Below, piece after piece: positions 53,319-63,700 of a stretch of 64,000 bases of DNA; the first letter of the stretch is position 1, and every line of letters starts with the position of its first letter. The notes below the pieces were generated by a model. That model was not told where the DNA came from. It made no database searches and worked only from the letters and a program-made list of their open reading frames with translations. The position numbers and the translations under genes are program-made. Location of the stretch: positions 1,860,001-1,924,000 of the forward strand of contig NZ_CP151803.1 of assembly GCF_038446955.1 (NCBI RefSeq), given 5' to 3'. Source of the DNA: Pedobacter sp. FW305-3-2-15-E-R2A2 (GTDB lineage: Bacteria; Bacteroidota; Bacteroidia; Sphingobacteriales; Sphingobacteriaceae).

Positions 53319-54047
53319 TTACCTCTTATAATTCCTGAACCAGCTCCAGACCTTCATTTGAATTACTCCGATGAAAGCTTCTCTAAAGATCCTTGTACTC
53401 ATTTTAGAAGTACCCTCTGTACGGTCCGTAAAGATGATTGGAACCTCTACTACTTTAAAGCCATATTTGATTGCTGTGAACTTCATTTCAATCTGGAAGG
53501 CATAACCTACAAACTTGATTTTATCTAAAGGGATCGTTGCTAAAACCTGTTTACGATAACATTTAAAACCTGCTGTAGCATCCTGAACATTGATTCTCGT
53601 GATGATGCGAACATACATCGAGGCAAAGTACGACATCAGTACCCTGTTCATTGGCCAGTTGACTACATTTACTCCATTTACATAGCGGGATCCGATGGCC
53701 AGATCTGCACCATTTACACAAGCTTCACGAAGTCTGATCAGGTCATCCGGATTATGCGAGAAATCGGCATCCATTTCAAAAATATACTCATACTTAGCAT
53801 GAGATAATGCCCATTTGAAGCCATGAATATACGCCGTGCCTAATCCTAGTTTTCCCCTTCGTTCTTCCAGATGTAATGCCGGATATTCCTGTTGTAATTT
53901 TTTAACGATGTCAGCAGTTCCATCAGGGGATCCATCATCAATGATTAATATTTCAAAGAAATAGGGTAAGGAAAAAACCTTCCTGATGATCTTTTCAATA
54001 TTTTCTTTCTCGTTGTAAGTGGGGATTATAATTAGACTGTCTGACAC
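53319..54047 (-). CDS. Polyprenol/dolichol-phosphate mannose synthase-like glycosyltransferase (GT2)
   Basis: 242 residues. 'LIIIPTYNEKENI' opens the GT-A fold, 'IIDDGSPDGTADIV' follows, the metal-binding D93-x-D95 lies in EMDADFSHNPDD, and 'FKCYRKQVL' is typical of Dpm1-type enzymes. No membrane anchor is seen. It would load a sugar on a lipid carrier, which fits with the DUF2723 GT-C-like protein in the same window (inference). It lies 3 nt from the convergent DUF1905 gene. Confidence 0.88.
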   Translation of the reverse strand: MSDSLIIIPTYNEKENIEKIIRKVFSLPYFFEILIIDDGSPDGTADIVKKLQQEYPALHLEERRGKLGLGTAYIHGFKWALSHAKYEYIFEMDADFSHNPDDLIRLREACVNGADLAIGSRYVNGVNVVNWPMNRVLMSYFASMYVRIITRINVQDATAGFKCYRKQVLATIPLDKIKFVGYAFQIEMKFTAIKYGFKVVEVPIIFTDRTEGTSKMSTRIFREAFIGVIQMKVWSWFRNYKR

Positions 54048-54084
54048 GTAAAATAAATTAATGAGCGAAATTATGGATTCTAAA

Positions 54085-54121
54085 CGAAAAAACCCTCAGT
54101 ATATCGCATATACTGAGGGTT
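54085..54121 (-). terminator. Terminator of the first POT transporter gene (minus strand)
   Basis: AACCCTCAGTATAT (54091-54104) pairs with ATATACTGAGGGTT (54108-54121) with loop CGC. On the minus strand it is followed by TTTTTTCG. Confidence 0.8.
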
Positions 54122-54149
54122 AAATTATGTTAAAAGCTATAAAAGCTGA

Positions 54150-55703
54150 TTATTTGACATCCTGCATCAGTTTTTTCACCAAAGGAGAGATGACAATTAG
54201 CAGGACACCGGCAATTAGTGCGTAAATGGCGAGCTGTTTATAACCATCAGTAAAGGTCACCAGCTTTTGTACGGTCGTATCATTTTGACCACCCTTAGCC
54301 ATATTTGCGCCAATAATACCGGCTACATACTGGCCATAAGCAGCTGCAAGAAACCACATTCCCATCATTACCCCCTGAAGTTTTACCGGAGATAATTTTG
54401 TCATGATCGATAAGCCGATAGGAGAGAGGCAAAGCTCACCGAAGGTAATGACCAGGTAAGACAAAGTAAAGGCGTCCAGAGAAGTAATACCCTGTGCATT
54501 GGCAAAAAATCTCGTGCTATACAAGATGAAGAAACCTCCCGCTAAGAATAAGAAGCCCATACCGAATTTCACTACTGTGTTTGGTTCGATCTTTTTCTTT
54601 GCCAGTCCAATCCATACCAGACTGAAAATAAAGGCAAAAATGATCACAAAGAAAGAGTTTGCAGAATTGTTAACTCCGTTTGGATCCAGTGTAAGTACCC
54701 CAAGTAATTTATTGTCCAGGTTTCTGGCTGCAAACAGCGACATCGAGCCTCCGCTTTGTTCATAGATTCCCCAGAAAATGATGGCGAACAAAATGAAGAT
54801 AATGGCTGCAATCAGTTTTTTGTTTTCCGCCCATGAATATTTAGTCATCTCATAGATGAGGTAAATTAATGTGGCTGGACCGATGGTATACATAAACCAG
54901 TCTGTATACTGGGTTTTAGCGACCATGATCATGATGACCGGAATGATGGCCAGGGAACCTGCGTACACCGCGTAATCGTACCATTTCTTACCGATTGCTT
55001 TACTCTCTATCGTTACTGCGCCTGAAGGGCTTTTTGGATCAATGCCATCTGTAAAAGTCTCTTTTATCGCTTCATCTCTGAATGGCGATAATCCGATAGG
55101 ACCAAGGCTTTTTTTAGTAAAGATGAAAGTCAGTAAACTGATCGTCATTACGATTCCGGCGAGGCCGAATGCCAGGTGCCAGGAATACTCTTTTCCGAGG
55201 TAGATACAAGCATATCCACCCAATAGACCTCCAATATTGATCCCCGCATAGAACAGGGAGAAACCTGCATCACGACGAACATCATTTCCTTTGTATAAGG
55301 CACCTACCATCGTCGAGATGTTCGGTTTAAAGAAACCTGTTCCGACTACCGTAAAGCTGATTCCAAGAAAGAAGAACTGGTGTGGGTCGTAGGCTAAAAT
55401 GGCACTTCCGACAATCATCAGAATACCGCCCCAGAAAAGAGACTTTCTAAAACCAAGGATTTTATCGGCAAACAAACCACCGATAAAGGTGAATGCATAG
55501 ACGAATGCTTGTGTTGCACCGTATTGTAAATTGGCATTTTCATCCGTCATGGTCAACTGACTGACCATGAAAAAGGTAAGCATTCCCCGCATTCCGTAGA
55601 AGCAGAAACGCTCCCACATTTCGGAGAAGAACAGGTACCAAAGTTGCCGTGGGTACTTGCCTTTAAAATTCTGTATTTGTTCGAGGGTGAGGTTTTCTGC
55701 CAT
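54150..55703 (-). CDS. Peptide MFS transporter (POT/PTR family), gene 1
   Basis: 517 residues with 12 to 14 membrane helices. The POT signature ExxERFxYYG appears as EMWERFCFYGMRG in helix 1. The PTR2 motif 'FSLFYAGINIGGLLGGY' lies in helix 5. It is a proton-coupled di/tripeptide symporter in the inner membrane. The next POT gene lies upstream with its own terminator between them, so the two are probably transcribed apart. Confidence 0.9.
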   Translation of the reverse strand: MAENLTLEQIQNFKGKYPRQLWYLFFSEMWERFCFYGMRGMLTFFMVSQLTMTDENANLQYGATQAFVYAFTFIGGLFADKILGFRKSLFWGGILMIVGSAILAYDPHQFFFLGISFTVVGTGFFKPNISTMVGALYKGNDVRRDAGFSLFYAGINIGGLLGGYACIYLGKEYSWHLAFGLAGIVMTISLLTFIFTKKSLGPIGLSPFRDEAIKETFTDGIDPKSPSGAVTIESKAIGKKWYDYAVYAGSLAIIPVIMIMVAKTQYTDWFMYTIGPATLIYLIYEMTKYSWAENKKLIAAIIFILFAIIFWGIYEQSGGSMSLFAARNLDNKLLGVLTLDPNGVNNSANSFFVIIFAFIFSLVWIGLAKKKIEPNTVVKFGMGFLFLAGGFFILYSTRFFANAQGITSLDAFTLSYLVITFGELCLSPIGLSIMTKLSPVKLQGVMMGMWFLAAAYGQYVAGIIGANMAKGGQNDTTVQKLVTFTDGYKQLAIYALIAGVLLIVISPLVKKLMQDVK

Positions 55704-55730
55704 CTCTTAATTTATTTTATCTGTTGCGCA

Positions 55731-55760
55731 AAAAAAGCCTTTGGAGTGATCCAAAGGCTT
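55731..55760 (-). terminator. Terminator of the second POT transporter gene (minus strand)
   Basis: AAGCCTTTGGA (55735-55745) pairs with TCCAAAGGCTT (55750-55760). On the minus strand it is followed by TTTTTT. Confidence 0.8.
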
Positions 55761-55767
55761 GATTTTG

Positions 55768-57537
55768 TTATTTTACACCGTGCATTAATTTTTTCAGAAC
55801 CGGAGTCAGCATCATGATGATCAGACCCAATCCGATTGGAATGAACGTGAAGATCAGGAAGAAGGTCGTCATGGAGTATTTAGAAGTGATTTCATCGATC
55901 ATTCCACCCATTGTACCAGCAATCTTATTACCAATTGCAATCGCCAGATACCAGATACCAAACATGATGGCGATCATTCTGCCCGGAACCAGTTTACTTA
56001 CATAAGATAAACCTACCGGAGAGATGAAGAGCTCACCCATGGTATGGAAGAAATAAGCAAGAACTAACCAAACCATACTTACAGAAGCAACTGCAGCTCC
56101 CTGAGGGATGGTACTTGCACCGTAAGCTAATGCCGCAAAACCGATACCTAGTAAGATCATTCCGAAACCGTTTTTATACGTTGCAGAAGGGTTGTATTTA
56201 CTTTCCCAGATTTTGGATACCAGTGGTGCACAGCTGATGATGAACAGAGAGTTTAAGATTCCGAACCAGGTGGCAGGAACTTCAGATTTTACTTCGCTGT
56301 ATTGGTTTTTAAGCATGTAAATAACGATCACCCAGATGATGAGGAAACCACAAGCTAAAATAATGTTACCTATAGAATATTTACCGAAAGTTTTAGCGAA
56401 AAGTTTCAATAAAACGTAAGAGATGATCACTAGTGGAACAACCGTAATCAGGGTGTTCACAATATTGAAAATGACTTTGGAATCTCCCGTTAACAAGCGT
56501 TGTGTATAATCTTTCGCAAAGATCGTCATCGATCCACCTGCCTGTTCAAAAGAAGCCCAGAAAAAGATGGTAATGAAGGCGAGAACGATTACTGCAATCA
56601 TCTTATCGCGCAATACAGGAGTGTACTGAGAGATCCTTTTGATCAGGATAAACAAGAAAAGTACCAGTGCAACCATGATCATGATGTTACTACCTTCCAT
56701 GCTGCCGATTTTGAAATCGAACAGGTTCATGCTCGTGATTTTGGAAACCGGATCGTTGATGATCCATGATAAGCCGATGACAGAGATCAGACCTATTAAT
56801 ACCAGGTCAAACTTCGAAAATGGATTTCTGGTGGATTCTTCCAGGTTATCTGAAACCTCTTCTTCTTTGTTTTTAACTGGTTTCAGACCGATGTTACCGA
56901 AAATGTTTTGAGTGAAATAGAACTGAAGCATTCCTATAAACATAAAGATACCGGCTAATCCGAAGCCATAGGCCCATCCCCAGTCTTTACTTTCTCCGAT
57001 ATAACCACATAATAACATTCCTAAAAAGGCACCTGAATTCACACCCATATAGAAAATGGTATAAGCACCATCTTTTTTCTCCGGGTGTTGTTTGTACATC
57101 TGAGCGATGATGGAAGTCATGTTTGGTTTGAAGAAACCGTTACCAAGTACCAATAGACAAAGGCCTAAGTACATGAAAATATGGTCCACTTCGATCGCCA
57201 TAGATAAGTGACCTAAGGTCATGAGCAAGGCGCCCACAACTACTGCCCAGCGATAGCCAATGATTCTATCGGCAATATATCCACCTAAGATAGGGGTCAG
57301 GTAAGCCAAGCCGGTATAAGAACCGTAGATTGCCAGTGCGTGAGCTCTTGGCCATCCCCATCCCGGATTGTCGCCGATAATGGAAGAGGTCAGGAAAAGC
57401 ACGAGTAATGCCCGCATCCCATAGTAGGAAAATCTTTCCCACATCTCCGTAAAGAATAGAACAAACAGCCCCGCCGGATGTCCTAGTACTTTACTCTCAA
57501 AAAAGTTATTTGGAGAGTCCAAATTTTGTGCATTCAT
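55768..57537 (-). CDS. Peptide MFS transporter (POT/PTR family), gene 2
   Basis: 589 residues, longer than gene 1 by extra loops near residues 230-290 and the middle. Signature EMWERFSYYGMRALL in helix 1 and 'IFYMGVNSGAFLGMLLCGYIG' near helix 5 (shown cut). Likely a proton-driven oligopeptide importer. It is a paralogue of the neighbour, not a recent copy. A roughly 180-nt gap upstream (57538-57719) holds nothing I can name. Confidence 0.9.
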   Translation of the reverse strand: MNAQNLDSPNNFFESKVLGHPAGLFVLFFTEMWERFSYYGMRALLVLFLTSSIIGDNPGWGWPRAHALAIYGSYTGLAYLTPILGGYIADRIIGYRWAVVVGALLMTLGHLSMAIEVDHIFMYLGLCLLVLGNGFFKPNMTSIIAQMYKQHPEKKDGAYTIFYMGVNSGAFLGMLLCGYIGESKDWGWAYGFGLAGIFMFIGMLQFYFTQNIFGNIGLKPVKNKEEEVSDNLEESTRNPFSKFDLVLIGLISVIGLSWIINDPVSKITSMNLFDFKIGSMEGSNIMIMVALVLFLFILIKRISQYTPVLRDKMIAVIVLAFITIFFWASFEQAGGSMTIFAKDYTQRLLTGDSKVIFNIVNTLITVVPLVIISYVLLKLFAKTFGKYSIGNIILACGFLIIWVIVIYMLKNQYSEVKSEVPATWFGILNSLFIISCAPLVSKIWESKYNPSATYKNGFGMILLGIGFAALAYGASTIPQGAAVASVSMVWLVLAYFFHTMGELFISPVGLSYVSKLVPGRMIAIMFGIWYLAIAIGNKIAGTMGGMIDEITSKYSMTTFFLIFTFIPIGLGLIIMMLTPVLKKLMHGVK

Positions 57538-57719
57538 GTGTTGGTTTTTTTGTGTAATAATTTATAGAAAGGTTCAGTTAGTTCTTATTAATAAATATGG
57601 TGGTAGGGAGTGTTTCGGTAGGATTTTTGTGTATTCTTGAAGTAAACCATCGCGCAAGATAGGCACACAGACTCAAACTCACAAATTTTTAGCGTAGATT
57701 AAAACTCCATAATCATTGT

Positions 57720-58640
57720 TTAAAGCTTCTTAATAGGTTGTATCTTTTTATTTTTAGGGTCTACATAGAGTTCGTCCTTATCGTTTGGAGCGTTCTTTAG
57801 TTCCACATTCTCAACGAGTTTTAGTCGTCCTCCACTAAGTTTATACGCATCAAAGCTGAGGTCGGATGCATAAAATTCAAAATTTCCTGTCATTTCCGGA
57901 TTAAAAGGAGCAAGGTGATCAAATACGATCATGTTCATGCTTTTTTCCATCGTCAGCGTCATTGAATTCAATTTATTGTATTCAAAGATGATTCTGTTTT
58001 TTCCGGGGTTTTGCTTTTGATCGAAAATGGCTTTTCCAAAGATTGGTTCTCCCTTTTCAAAAGAAAGTACTTCGATCAGTTTTTTGGAGGTTTTGGTATT
58101 GTTCCCTTTCCATCCAATCAGGGCATAACAAGAGGTTTTGCCATTGGCAGTAACTGGGATGATTTCATAATAATTTGCACCATACCAGTTTTTATTACTC
58201 GTTGGGGCATTGGTGTCCTTCAGGTTGTCTGTACCATCAATAAGCGGGTATAGTTTTAACTTGCCATCTTTTGTCGCCATTTGTATCGCGCCAAAATAGC
58301 GGTAAGAACCATCGTCTAAAGGAAGGTACCAGGAAAAGATGCGAAAGTTTTTATCCGGCGACTGAAGTATGGAGATTCTTTTTAAAGAATCGAAAGGGTA
58401 ACTGTAGGAGGATGGGGTTTTTAAGGCGTTGACCAGTGTCTTAATGAACTGGGCATTTAAAGCAAAGCGTGCGGCATTGTCCGGAGCATTTTGAACGCCT
58501 TCACTGAAGTTGATCAGCGAATCCTGATACCTCGTCATTCCCGGGATATTGGTCAGCTTAAAGCTATGCTGCGCATAGACTGTGGTCATTGCGCAGCATA
58601 ACAATATGATCAACAGGAAAGGTTTTGAAGCCTTCGCCAT
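57720..58640 (-). CDS. Conserved secreted hypothetical protein
   Basis: 306 residues with a signal peptide (cleavage near YAQ, residue 24). The mature part alternates strands with charged loops: 'RISILQSPDKNFRIFSWYLPLDDGSYRYFGAIQM', 'WYGANYYEIIPV', 'CYALIGWKGNNTKTSKKLIEVLSF' (abridged). No recognised family. Its stop codon abuts the thiolase gene start end (1-nt spacing), so they share a minus-strand operon. Confidence 0.65.
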   Translation of the reverse strand: MAKASKPFLLIILLCCAMTTVYAQHSFKLTNIPGMTRYQDSLINFSEGVQNAPDNAARFALNAQFIKTLVNALKTPSSYSYPFDSLKRISILQSPDKNFRIFSWYLPLDDGSYRYFGAIQMATKDGKLKLYPLIDGTDNLKDTNAPTSNKNWYGANYYEIIPVTANGKTSCYALIGWKGNNTKTSKKLIEVLSFEKGEPIFGKAIFDQKQNPGKNRIIFEYNKLNSMTLTMEKSMNMIVFDHLAPFNPEMTGNFEFYASDLSFDAYKLSGGRLKLVENVELKNAPNDKDELYVDPKNKKIQPIKKL

Positions 58641-59819
58641 TTAGTTTAATTTTTCGATAACGATTGCGCTGGCACCACCACCGCCATTACAGATTCCGGC
58701 TACGCCGATGCTTCCGTTATTTTGAGCCAGTACAGCGAGTAAAGTAACGACGATTCTGGCACCTGAAGCACCCAGTGGATGACCCAGAGAAACCGCACCT
58801 CCATTTACATTCACTTTATTGCTGTCCAGTTCCAGTAGTTTGTTGTTGGCCAGAGAAACGACAGAGAAAGCTTCATTGATCTCAAAAAAGTCAACGTCAG
58901 CAATGCTTTTACTTGCGTTTTTAAGCGCTAATGGGATTGCTTTTGCAGGAGCAGTAGTAAACCATTCCGGTGCCTGTTGTGCATCTGCATAAGCAAGAAT
59001 CTTCGCCAATGGCTTTAATCCAAGTTCTTTTGCTTTATCAGCACTCATCAGTACCAATGCTGCAGCGCCATCATTTAGGGTCGAAGCGTTTGCTGCGGTT
59101 ACTGTTCCGTCTTTTTTGAAAACAGGTTTTAAGCCTGGAATTTTATCAAATTTAACAGCAAAAGGTTCTTCATCCTTTGAGATCAGGGTGACATCGCCCT
59201 TGCGGTCTTTTACTTCTACAGCGATAATTTCTGAGTCGAACTTACCTTCTGTCTGGGCTGCCTGCGATTTTTTGTAAGAGCTGATGGCGAAAGCATCCTG
59301 TTCTTCGCGGGTAATTGTGCAGTCAGCAGCACATAGCTCTGCAGCAGAACCCATGTGGTAATCATTGTATACATCCCAGAGACCGTCTTTTACCAATCCG
59401 TCAGTAATCTGACCATGACCTAAACGATATCCGTTTCTTGCTTTATCTAAATAGTAAGGGACATTACTCATGCTTTCCATACCTCCGGCCACGATGATGT
59501 CGTTTTGACCAAGGGCGATACTTTGTGCGGCAAGCATGATGGCTTTCGTTCCTGAAGCACAAACTTTATTGATGGTGGTAGCGGGAACATCCGGTAATCC
59601 GGCAAACTTTGCGGCCTGTGTAGCTGGGGCCTGACCAATATTAGCGGACAAGACATTGCCCATATAAACTTCCTGAACGTCAGCAGGGCTGATGCCCGCT
59701 TTTTCTACAGCCGCTTTAATCGCTAAACCACCCAGTTGGGTAGCTGAAAAACCTGCTAATGAACCACCAAAACTTCCTATTGGGGTTCTAACGGCTGATA
59801 CTATAACTACTTCTCTCAT
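58641..59819 (-). CDS. Acetyl-CoA C-acetyltransferase (thiolase)
   Basis: 392 residues. Catalytic Cys87 in '[10 protein letters not shown]'; 'GGMESMSN' follows; C-terminal His and Cys in '[11 protein letters not shown]' and '[11 protein letters not shown]'. It joins two acetyl-CoA to acetoacetyl-CoA or runs the reverse. This links with the 3-oxoacid CoA-transferase at 34709, but the loci are apart. The length and motifs favour the biosynthetic type. Confidence 0.93.
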   Translation of the reverse strand: MREVVIVSAVRTPIGSFGGSLAGFSATQLGGLAIKAAVEKAGISPADVQEVYMGNVLSANIGQAPATQAAKFAGLPDVPATTINKVCASGTKAIMLAAQSIALGQNDIIVAGGMESMSNVPYYLDKARNGYRLGHGQITDGLVKDGLWDVYNDYHMGSAAELCAADCTITREEQDAFAISSYKKSQAAQTEGKFDSEIIAVEVKDRKGDVTLISKDEEPFAVKFDKIPGLKPVFKKDGTVTAANASTLNDGAAALVLMSADKAKELGLKPLAKILAYADAQQAPEWFTTAPAKAIPLALKNASKSIADVDFFEINEAFSVVSLANNKLLELDSNKVNVNGGAVSLGHPLGASGARIVVTLLAVLAQNNGSIGVAGICNGGGGASAIVIEKLN

Positions 59820-59891
59820 TGATGTCTTTTAATTTTGGTTAAAAGCAAAGTTAAGTAATTACTGGCATCTGCTGGTTAAAGTCGGTTATTT

Positions 59892-60077
59892 TTAACGTTC
59901 TCCCTCTGTATCATTTTTGTTTATCCGTCGTTTTCTTTTCGATTTCAGTGCTTCATTCAACAGGTATTCTATCTGCCCGTTGGTGCTTCTAAACTCATCC
60001 CCGGCCCAATTCTCAATCTCTTTGAGCAGGGCGGGGTTGATTCTTAGCACAAAAGCCTTTTTATCTTTCTCAGACAT
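59892..60077 (-). CDS. Small ribbon-helix-helix (Arc-type) protein
   Basis: 61 residues: strand 'KAFVLRINPALLKEIENWAG', then 'DEFRSTNGQIEYLLNEALKSK' and a basic tail. This is the Arc/MetJ-like fold. Similar small proteins often sit directly after SPFH genes, and here it ends 24 nt after the SPFH gene on the same strand. DNA binding is expected; the target is unknown. Confidence 0.75.
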   Translation of the reverse strand: MSEKDKKAFVLRINPALLKEIENWAGDEFRSTNGQIEYLLNEALKSKRKRRINKNDTEGER

Positions 60078-60101
60078 ATCTTTTTTGTACTCCTTGTAAT
60101 G

Positions 60102-60959
60102 TTAATTGTATAAAGTTCCTGTATTGACTACCGGTTGTACATTGCGGTCGCCACAAAGGACAACAAGCAGGTTGCTCACCATTGCGGCTTTACGTTCCTC
60201 ATCCAGTTCCACGATGTTTTTCTCTGACAGTCTTTCCAGGGCCATCTCTACCATACCTACTGCACCCTCCACAATCAGTTTACGGGCAGCGATTACGGCA
60301 GTTGCCTGCTGGCGTTGCAACATCGCACTCGCAATTTCCTGCGCATAGGCAAGGTGTGAGATCCGGGCCTCCACCACTTCTATCCCTGCTCTTGACAGCC
60401 TTTCACTCAATTCTGCTTCCAGGAGAGAACTTACTTTCTCTGCGCCGTCTTTCAGTGTAATTGTTGCTTCTTCATCCTCAAAATTGTCGTAGGGAAAGAT
60501 ATTGGCCAGGTGTCTTACCGCAGCTTCACTTTGTATGTTTACATATTGATGGTAATCTTCTACCGCAAACATCGCTTTTGCGGTTTCCTGAACCTGCCAT
60601 ACCACTACGGCGGCAATCTCGATCGGATTTCCCAGTTTGTCGTTCACTTTGATCTGATGGCCGTTCAGGTTTCTTGCTTTAAGGGAAACCTTCTTTTTAA
60701 CGGTTAGTGGATTCACCCAGAAGAAGCCGTCTGTTTTTACGGTGCCTACATACTTCCCGAACAGGGTGAGTACTTTGGATTCATTAGGGTTGTTGATGAT
60801 CAGTCCCGGCAGTACCAGGATGAAATTCAAGGCCAGAGCGATGGCTCCAACAGTAAATTGTTCGACAGCCAATGCAAAAATTCCGCCACCCAATAAGGCT
60901 AGGAATAATACAAAGGTTAAATAGCCAGATGGCGGAGTGATGATTTTTTCCTGATACAT
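60102..60959 (-). CDS. SPFH domain (stomatin/prohibitin-like) membrane protein
   Basis: 285 residues. Two hydrophobic segments near 13-50 are followed by the SPFH domain ('[24 protein letters not shown]', '[31 protein letters not shown]', cut) and a coiled-coil-like C-terminus ('[35 protein letters not shown]', cut). It probably makes membrane scaffolds. It is co-transcribed with the Arc-type gene behind it. Confidence 0.88.
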   Translation of the reverse strand: MYQEKIITPPSGYLTFVLFLALLGGGIFALAVEQFTVGAIALALNFILVLPGLIINNPNESKVLTLFGKYVGTVKTDGFFWVNPLTVKKKVSLKARNLNGHQIKVNDKLGNPIEIAAVVVWQVQETAKAMFAVEDYHQYVNIQSEAAVRHLANIFPYDNFEDEEATITLKDGAEKVSSLLEAELSERLSRAGIEVVEARISHLAYAQEIASAMLQRQQATAVIAARKLIVEGAVGMVEMALERLSEKNIVELDEERKAAMVSNLLVVLCGDRNVQPVVNTGTLYN

Positions 60960-61104
60960 AATGATATTGATTTGATATCATAAAGTAAAGAATAATTATG
61001 CAGATAAACAAGGTAAATCCCATCCTTTCGCATGATTACCTCTTCCAAAACACGATTTGAAGAAAAATTGTATTATTTTTGAATGAAATCAATCTATATC
61101 TATC

Positions 61105-63183
61105 TTGGCTAAAATCAAAAAGAATTCCCATAGGGTGCTTTACCGTAAGTATTCATCAAACATCAAATATGTGATGATGGTGCTTTCCGTATTGATCATA
61201 ACTGTATTTTTACCCAAACAGCCCCGGTTCAGGTATGAATTCGAAAAGGGAGAAATATGGAAAAACAAGGATTTAGTTTCTCCTTTCAGCTTTGCCATTT
61301 TAAAAACTACCCCGCAGGTAACGACGGATAAGAAGGATGCATTGAATAATGTACTTCCCATTTATAAAATGAATAAGGACCTGATCCATTCGGTGGAAGA
61401 AGCTTACCTGAATGAGTTTGATGTCAAATGGAAAACCAACGCTTTTCCTGAAAACGAAAAGGCGGGTTATAAGAGTTCTTCCTTTAAATTGCTCGAAGCG
61501 ATTTATACCCGGGGAATCATTGCGATGAATGCCAAACATCAAAAGGGGAATAAATATTATGATTTTGCTTTGATGACCAATAACATCAGCAGGAATTTAA
61601 GTACTCAGGATGTGTTTACTGTTCAGTCCGCACTGGAGTATTTTGATAAGAACTACAATTCGATCAATCTGAAAGTTAAAGAAATGATCGTTAATCTCGT
61701 AGAAGATCATTTGACCCCCAATATCACTTTCGATGAAAAATTAACCACCATTGTACAGAACAATACCGTAAGCAGTCTTTCTACCACCAGAGGGATGGTG
61801 CAGAAAGGGGAGTTGATCATAGCCAAAGATAATGTGGTGGATGATGAGATCTATCAAAAGCTACTTTCCTTTAAAGAAGCCTACGAAGCACAAACCAAGA
61901 CCATAGGCGATAGCAAATTGGTTTATTTGGGTCAAATATTGTTGGTTGGCTTTATTGTGAGCTTACTGATGTTCTTTTTGAAACTGTTCCGGAAAGACAT
62001 CTTTGCAGACAACAGGCAATTGTCTTTATTGCTGCTGGTTATTACTACCATGTTGTTGTGTCTGACCTGGGCGATTAAGCTGAACCTGCCAAGCATCTAT
62101 TATATTCCTTTCTGTATCGTTCCGATCATCATCAGGATCTTATTTGATACCAGGTTGGCGCTTTACCTGCATTTGCTGGTGATTCTCATTGCGGGCTTCT
62201 TTGTGCCTAATAGTTTTGAATTCGTCTTCTATCAGATTACTTCCGGAATGGTGGCGATTTACAGCATCAGGAATCTGATCAAAAGAGAACAATTGCTATT
62301 GTCCGCTTTATTCATCTTATCCGCTTACTTTGTTTCCTTTGTAGGCATCGGTTTATTAAGAGAGGGATCGTTCGACCAGATCGAATGGATTAATTTTGTT
62401 CCTTTCATCATCAGTGTATTGTTGTCTTTACTGGCTTACCCTTTAATCTATGCTTTTGAAAGGATGTTTGGCATCACTTCCGATGTGGCCCTGATCGAGC
62501 TGACCAATACGAACAACAAACTCCTAAGGGAGCTTGCATTTAAAGCTCCGGGTACTTTCCAGCATTCTTTACAAGTGGCCAACCTGGCTGAAGCAGCGAT
62601 CTTTAAAATAGGAGGGAATTCCCTATTGGTAAGAGCGGGTGCCTTATATCATGACATCGGTAAGATTGAGAACCCTCAGTATTTTATAGAGAATCAAAAT
62701 ACAGCCCTTAGCCCGCATGATAAGTTGCCATATGAGCAAAGTGCCCAGATCATTATTAAACATGTTCACAAGGGTATCGAGATTACGCGCAGGCATCAAT
62801 TGCCGGAAAGTATCATCGACTTTATCAGAACACACCATGGAAATACCAGGGTCGATTATTTTTATCAGAGCTTTTTAAAGAATTCTCCGGAGAAATTTGT
62901 GGATGAAAATATCTTCCGATACCCTGGTCCGATCCCTTTTTCTAAAGAAACTGGTGTTTTAATGCTCGCAGATTCGGTGGAAGCGGCCTCAAGAAGCCTG
63001 AAAAATCCGGACGCTCAAAGTATAAATGACATCGTCGAACGGATCATTAACTATAAATTAGAACAAAATCAATTAGATAACTGCGATATTACTTTAAAAG
63101 ATTTAGAAACTATAAAGCTGATCTTCAAGACGATGCTTATGAGCATCTATCATGTGCGTATAGATTACTTACAAAATGTGTAA
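61105..63183 (+). CDS. PgpH-type membrane HD phosphodiesterase (probable c-di-AMP hydrolase)
   Basis: 692 residues from TTG 61105, with a stretch of Lys just after the start. One helix lies near 22-40, then a large outer region (7TMR-HDED, about 41-265), about seven membrane helices at 270-455, and a cytoplasmic HD domain with His516-Asp517 in 'LYHDIGKIENP', plus 'HVHKGIEI' and 'IRTHHGNTRVDYFY'. This is the PgpH layout. PgpH breaks down cyclic di-AMP; that substrate is inferred from the family. Confidence 0.88.
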   Translation: MAKIKKNSHRVLYRKYSSNIKYVMMVLSVLIITVFLPKQPRFRYEFEKGEIWKNKDLVSPFSFAILKTTPQVTTDKKDALNNVLPIYKMNKDLIHSVEEAYLNEFDVKWKTNAFPENEKAGYKSSSFKLLEAIYTRGIIAMNAKHQKGNKYYDFALMTNNISRNLSTQDVFTVQSALEYFDKNYNSINLKVKEMIVNLVEDHLTPNITFDEKLTTIVQNNTVSSLSTTRGMVQKGELIIAKDNVVDDEIYQKLLSFKEAYEAQTKTIGDSKLVYLGQILLVGFIVSLLMFFLKLFRKDIFADNRQLSLLLLVITTMLLCLTWAIKLNLPSIYYIPFCIVPIIIRILFDTRLALYLHLLVILIAGFFVPNSFEFVFYQITSGMVAIYSIRNLIKREQLLLSALFILSAYFVSFVGIGLLREGSFDQIEWINFVPFIISVLLSLLAYPLIYAFERMFGITSDVALIELTNTNNKLLRELAFKAPGTFQHSLQVANLAEAAIFKIGGNSLLVRAGALYHDIGKIENPQYFIENQNTALSPHDKLPYEQSAQIIIKHVHKGIEITRRHQLPESIIDFIRTHHGNTRVDYFYQSFLKNSPEKFVDENIFRYPGPIPFSKETGVLMLADSVEAASRSLKNPDAQSINDIVERIINYKLEQNQLDNCDITLKDLETIKLIFKTMLMSIYHVRIDYLQNV

Positions 63184-63189
63184 ATTTTT

Positions 63190-63220
63190 TTTGGATCAAT
63201 GAATGAAGTTACTATATTTG
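63190..63220 (+). promoter_or_regulatory. Promoter of the tRNA cluster
   Basis: TTTG (63190-63193), 19-nt spacer, TATATTTG (63213-63220). Both boxes and spacing match the Bacteroidota housekeeping consensus. It lies 43 nt before tRNA-Ser and overlaps nothing coding. Confidence 0.7.
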
Positions 63221-63263
63221 CAATCCCGAAAAACAGGAGCGTTTTTCGGAAAAGAATTGAAAA

Positions 63264-63351
<88 letters not shown>

Positions 63352-63437
63352 TGAAATAGTGATTTGCAAAATAGGATATGTAGTTTTAATATCGTTCCTT
63401 TGCAGCCCTTCGAAAAAGGGAAAAGAAGATACCAGTT

Positions 63438-63511
63438 CGGGGTGTAGCGTAGCCCGGTATCGCGCCTGCTTTGGGAGCAGGAGGTCGTAGGTTCGAATCC
63501 TGCCACCCCGA
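63438..63511 (+). tRNA. tRNA-Pro (anticodon UGG), copy 1
   Basis: 74 nt. Acceptor CGGGGTG pairs with CACCCCG, anticodon arm CCTGCTTTGGGAGCAGG (TGG), T-arm GGTTCGAATCC. Identical in sequence to copies 2 and 3. Confidence 0.93.
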
Positions 63512-63570
63512 CACAAATTACCTGGAAAGGTAGTTTTATAATGACCAGTTAAAAAAAGAAGATACCAGTT

Positions 63571-63644
63571 CGGGGTGTAGCGTAGCCCGGTATCGCGCCT
63601 GCTTTGGGAGCAGGAGGTCGTAGGTTCGAATCCTGCCACCCCGA
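63571..63644 (+). tRNA. tRNA-Pro (anticodon UGG), copy 2
   Basis: 74 nt, identical to copy 1. The spacer before it repeats part of the sequence upstream of copy 1 (AGAAGATACCAGTT). Confidence 0.93.
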
Positions 63645-63700
63645 CCAAATTACTTGGAAGAGTAGTTTAATATTGACCAGTAAAAAAGAAGATACCAGTT

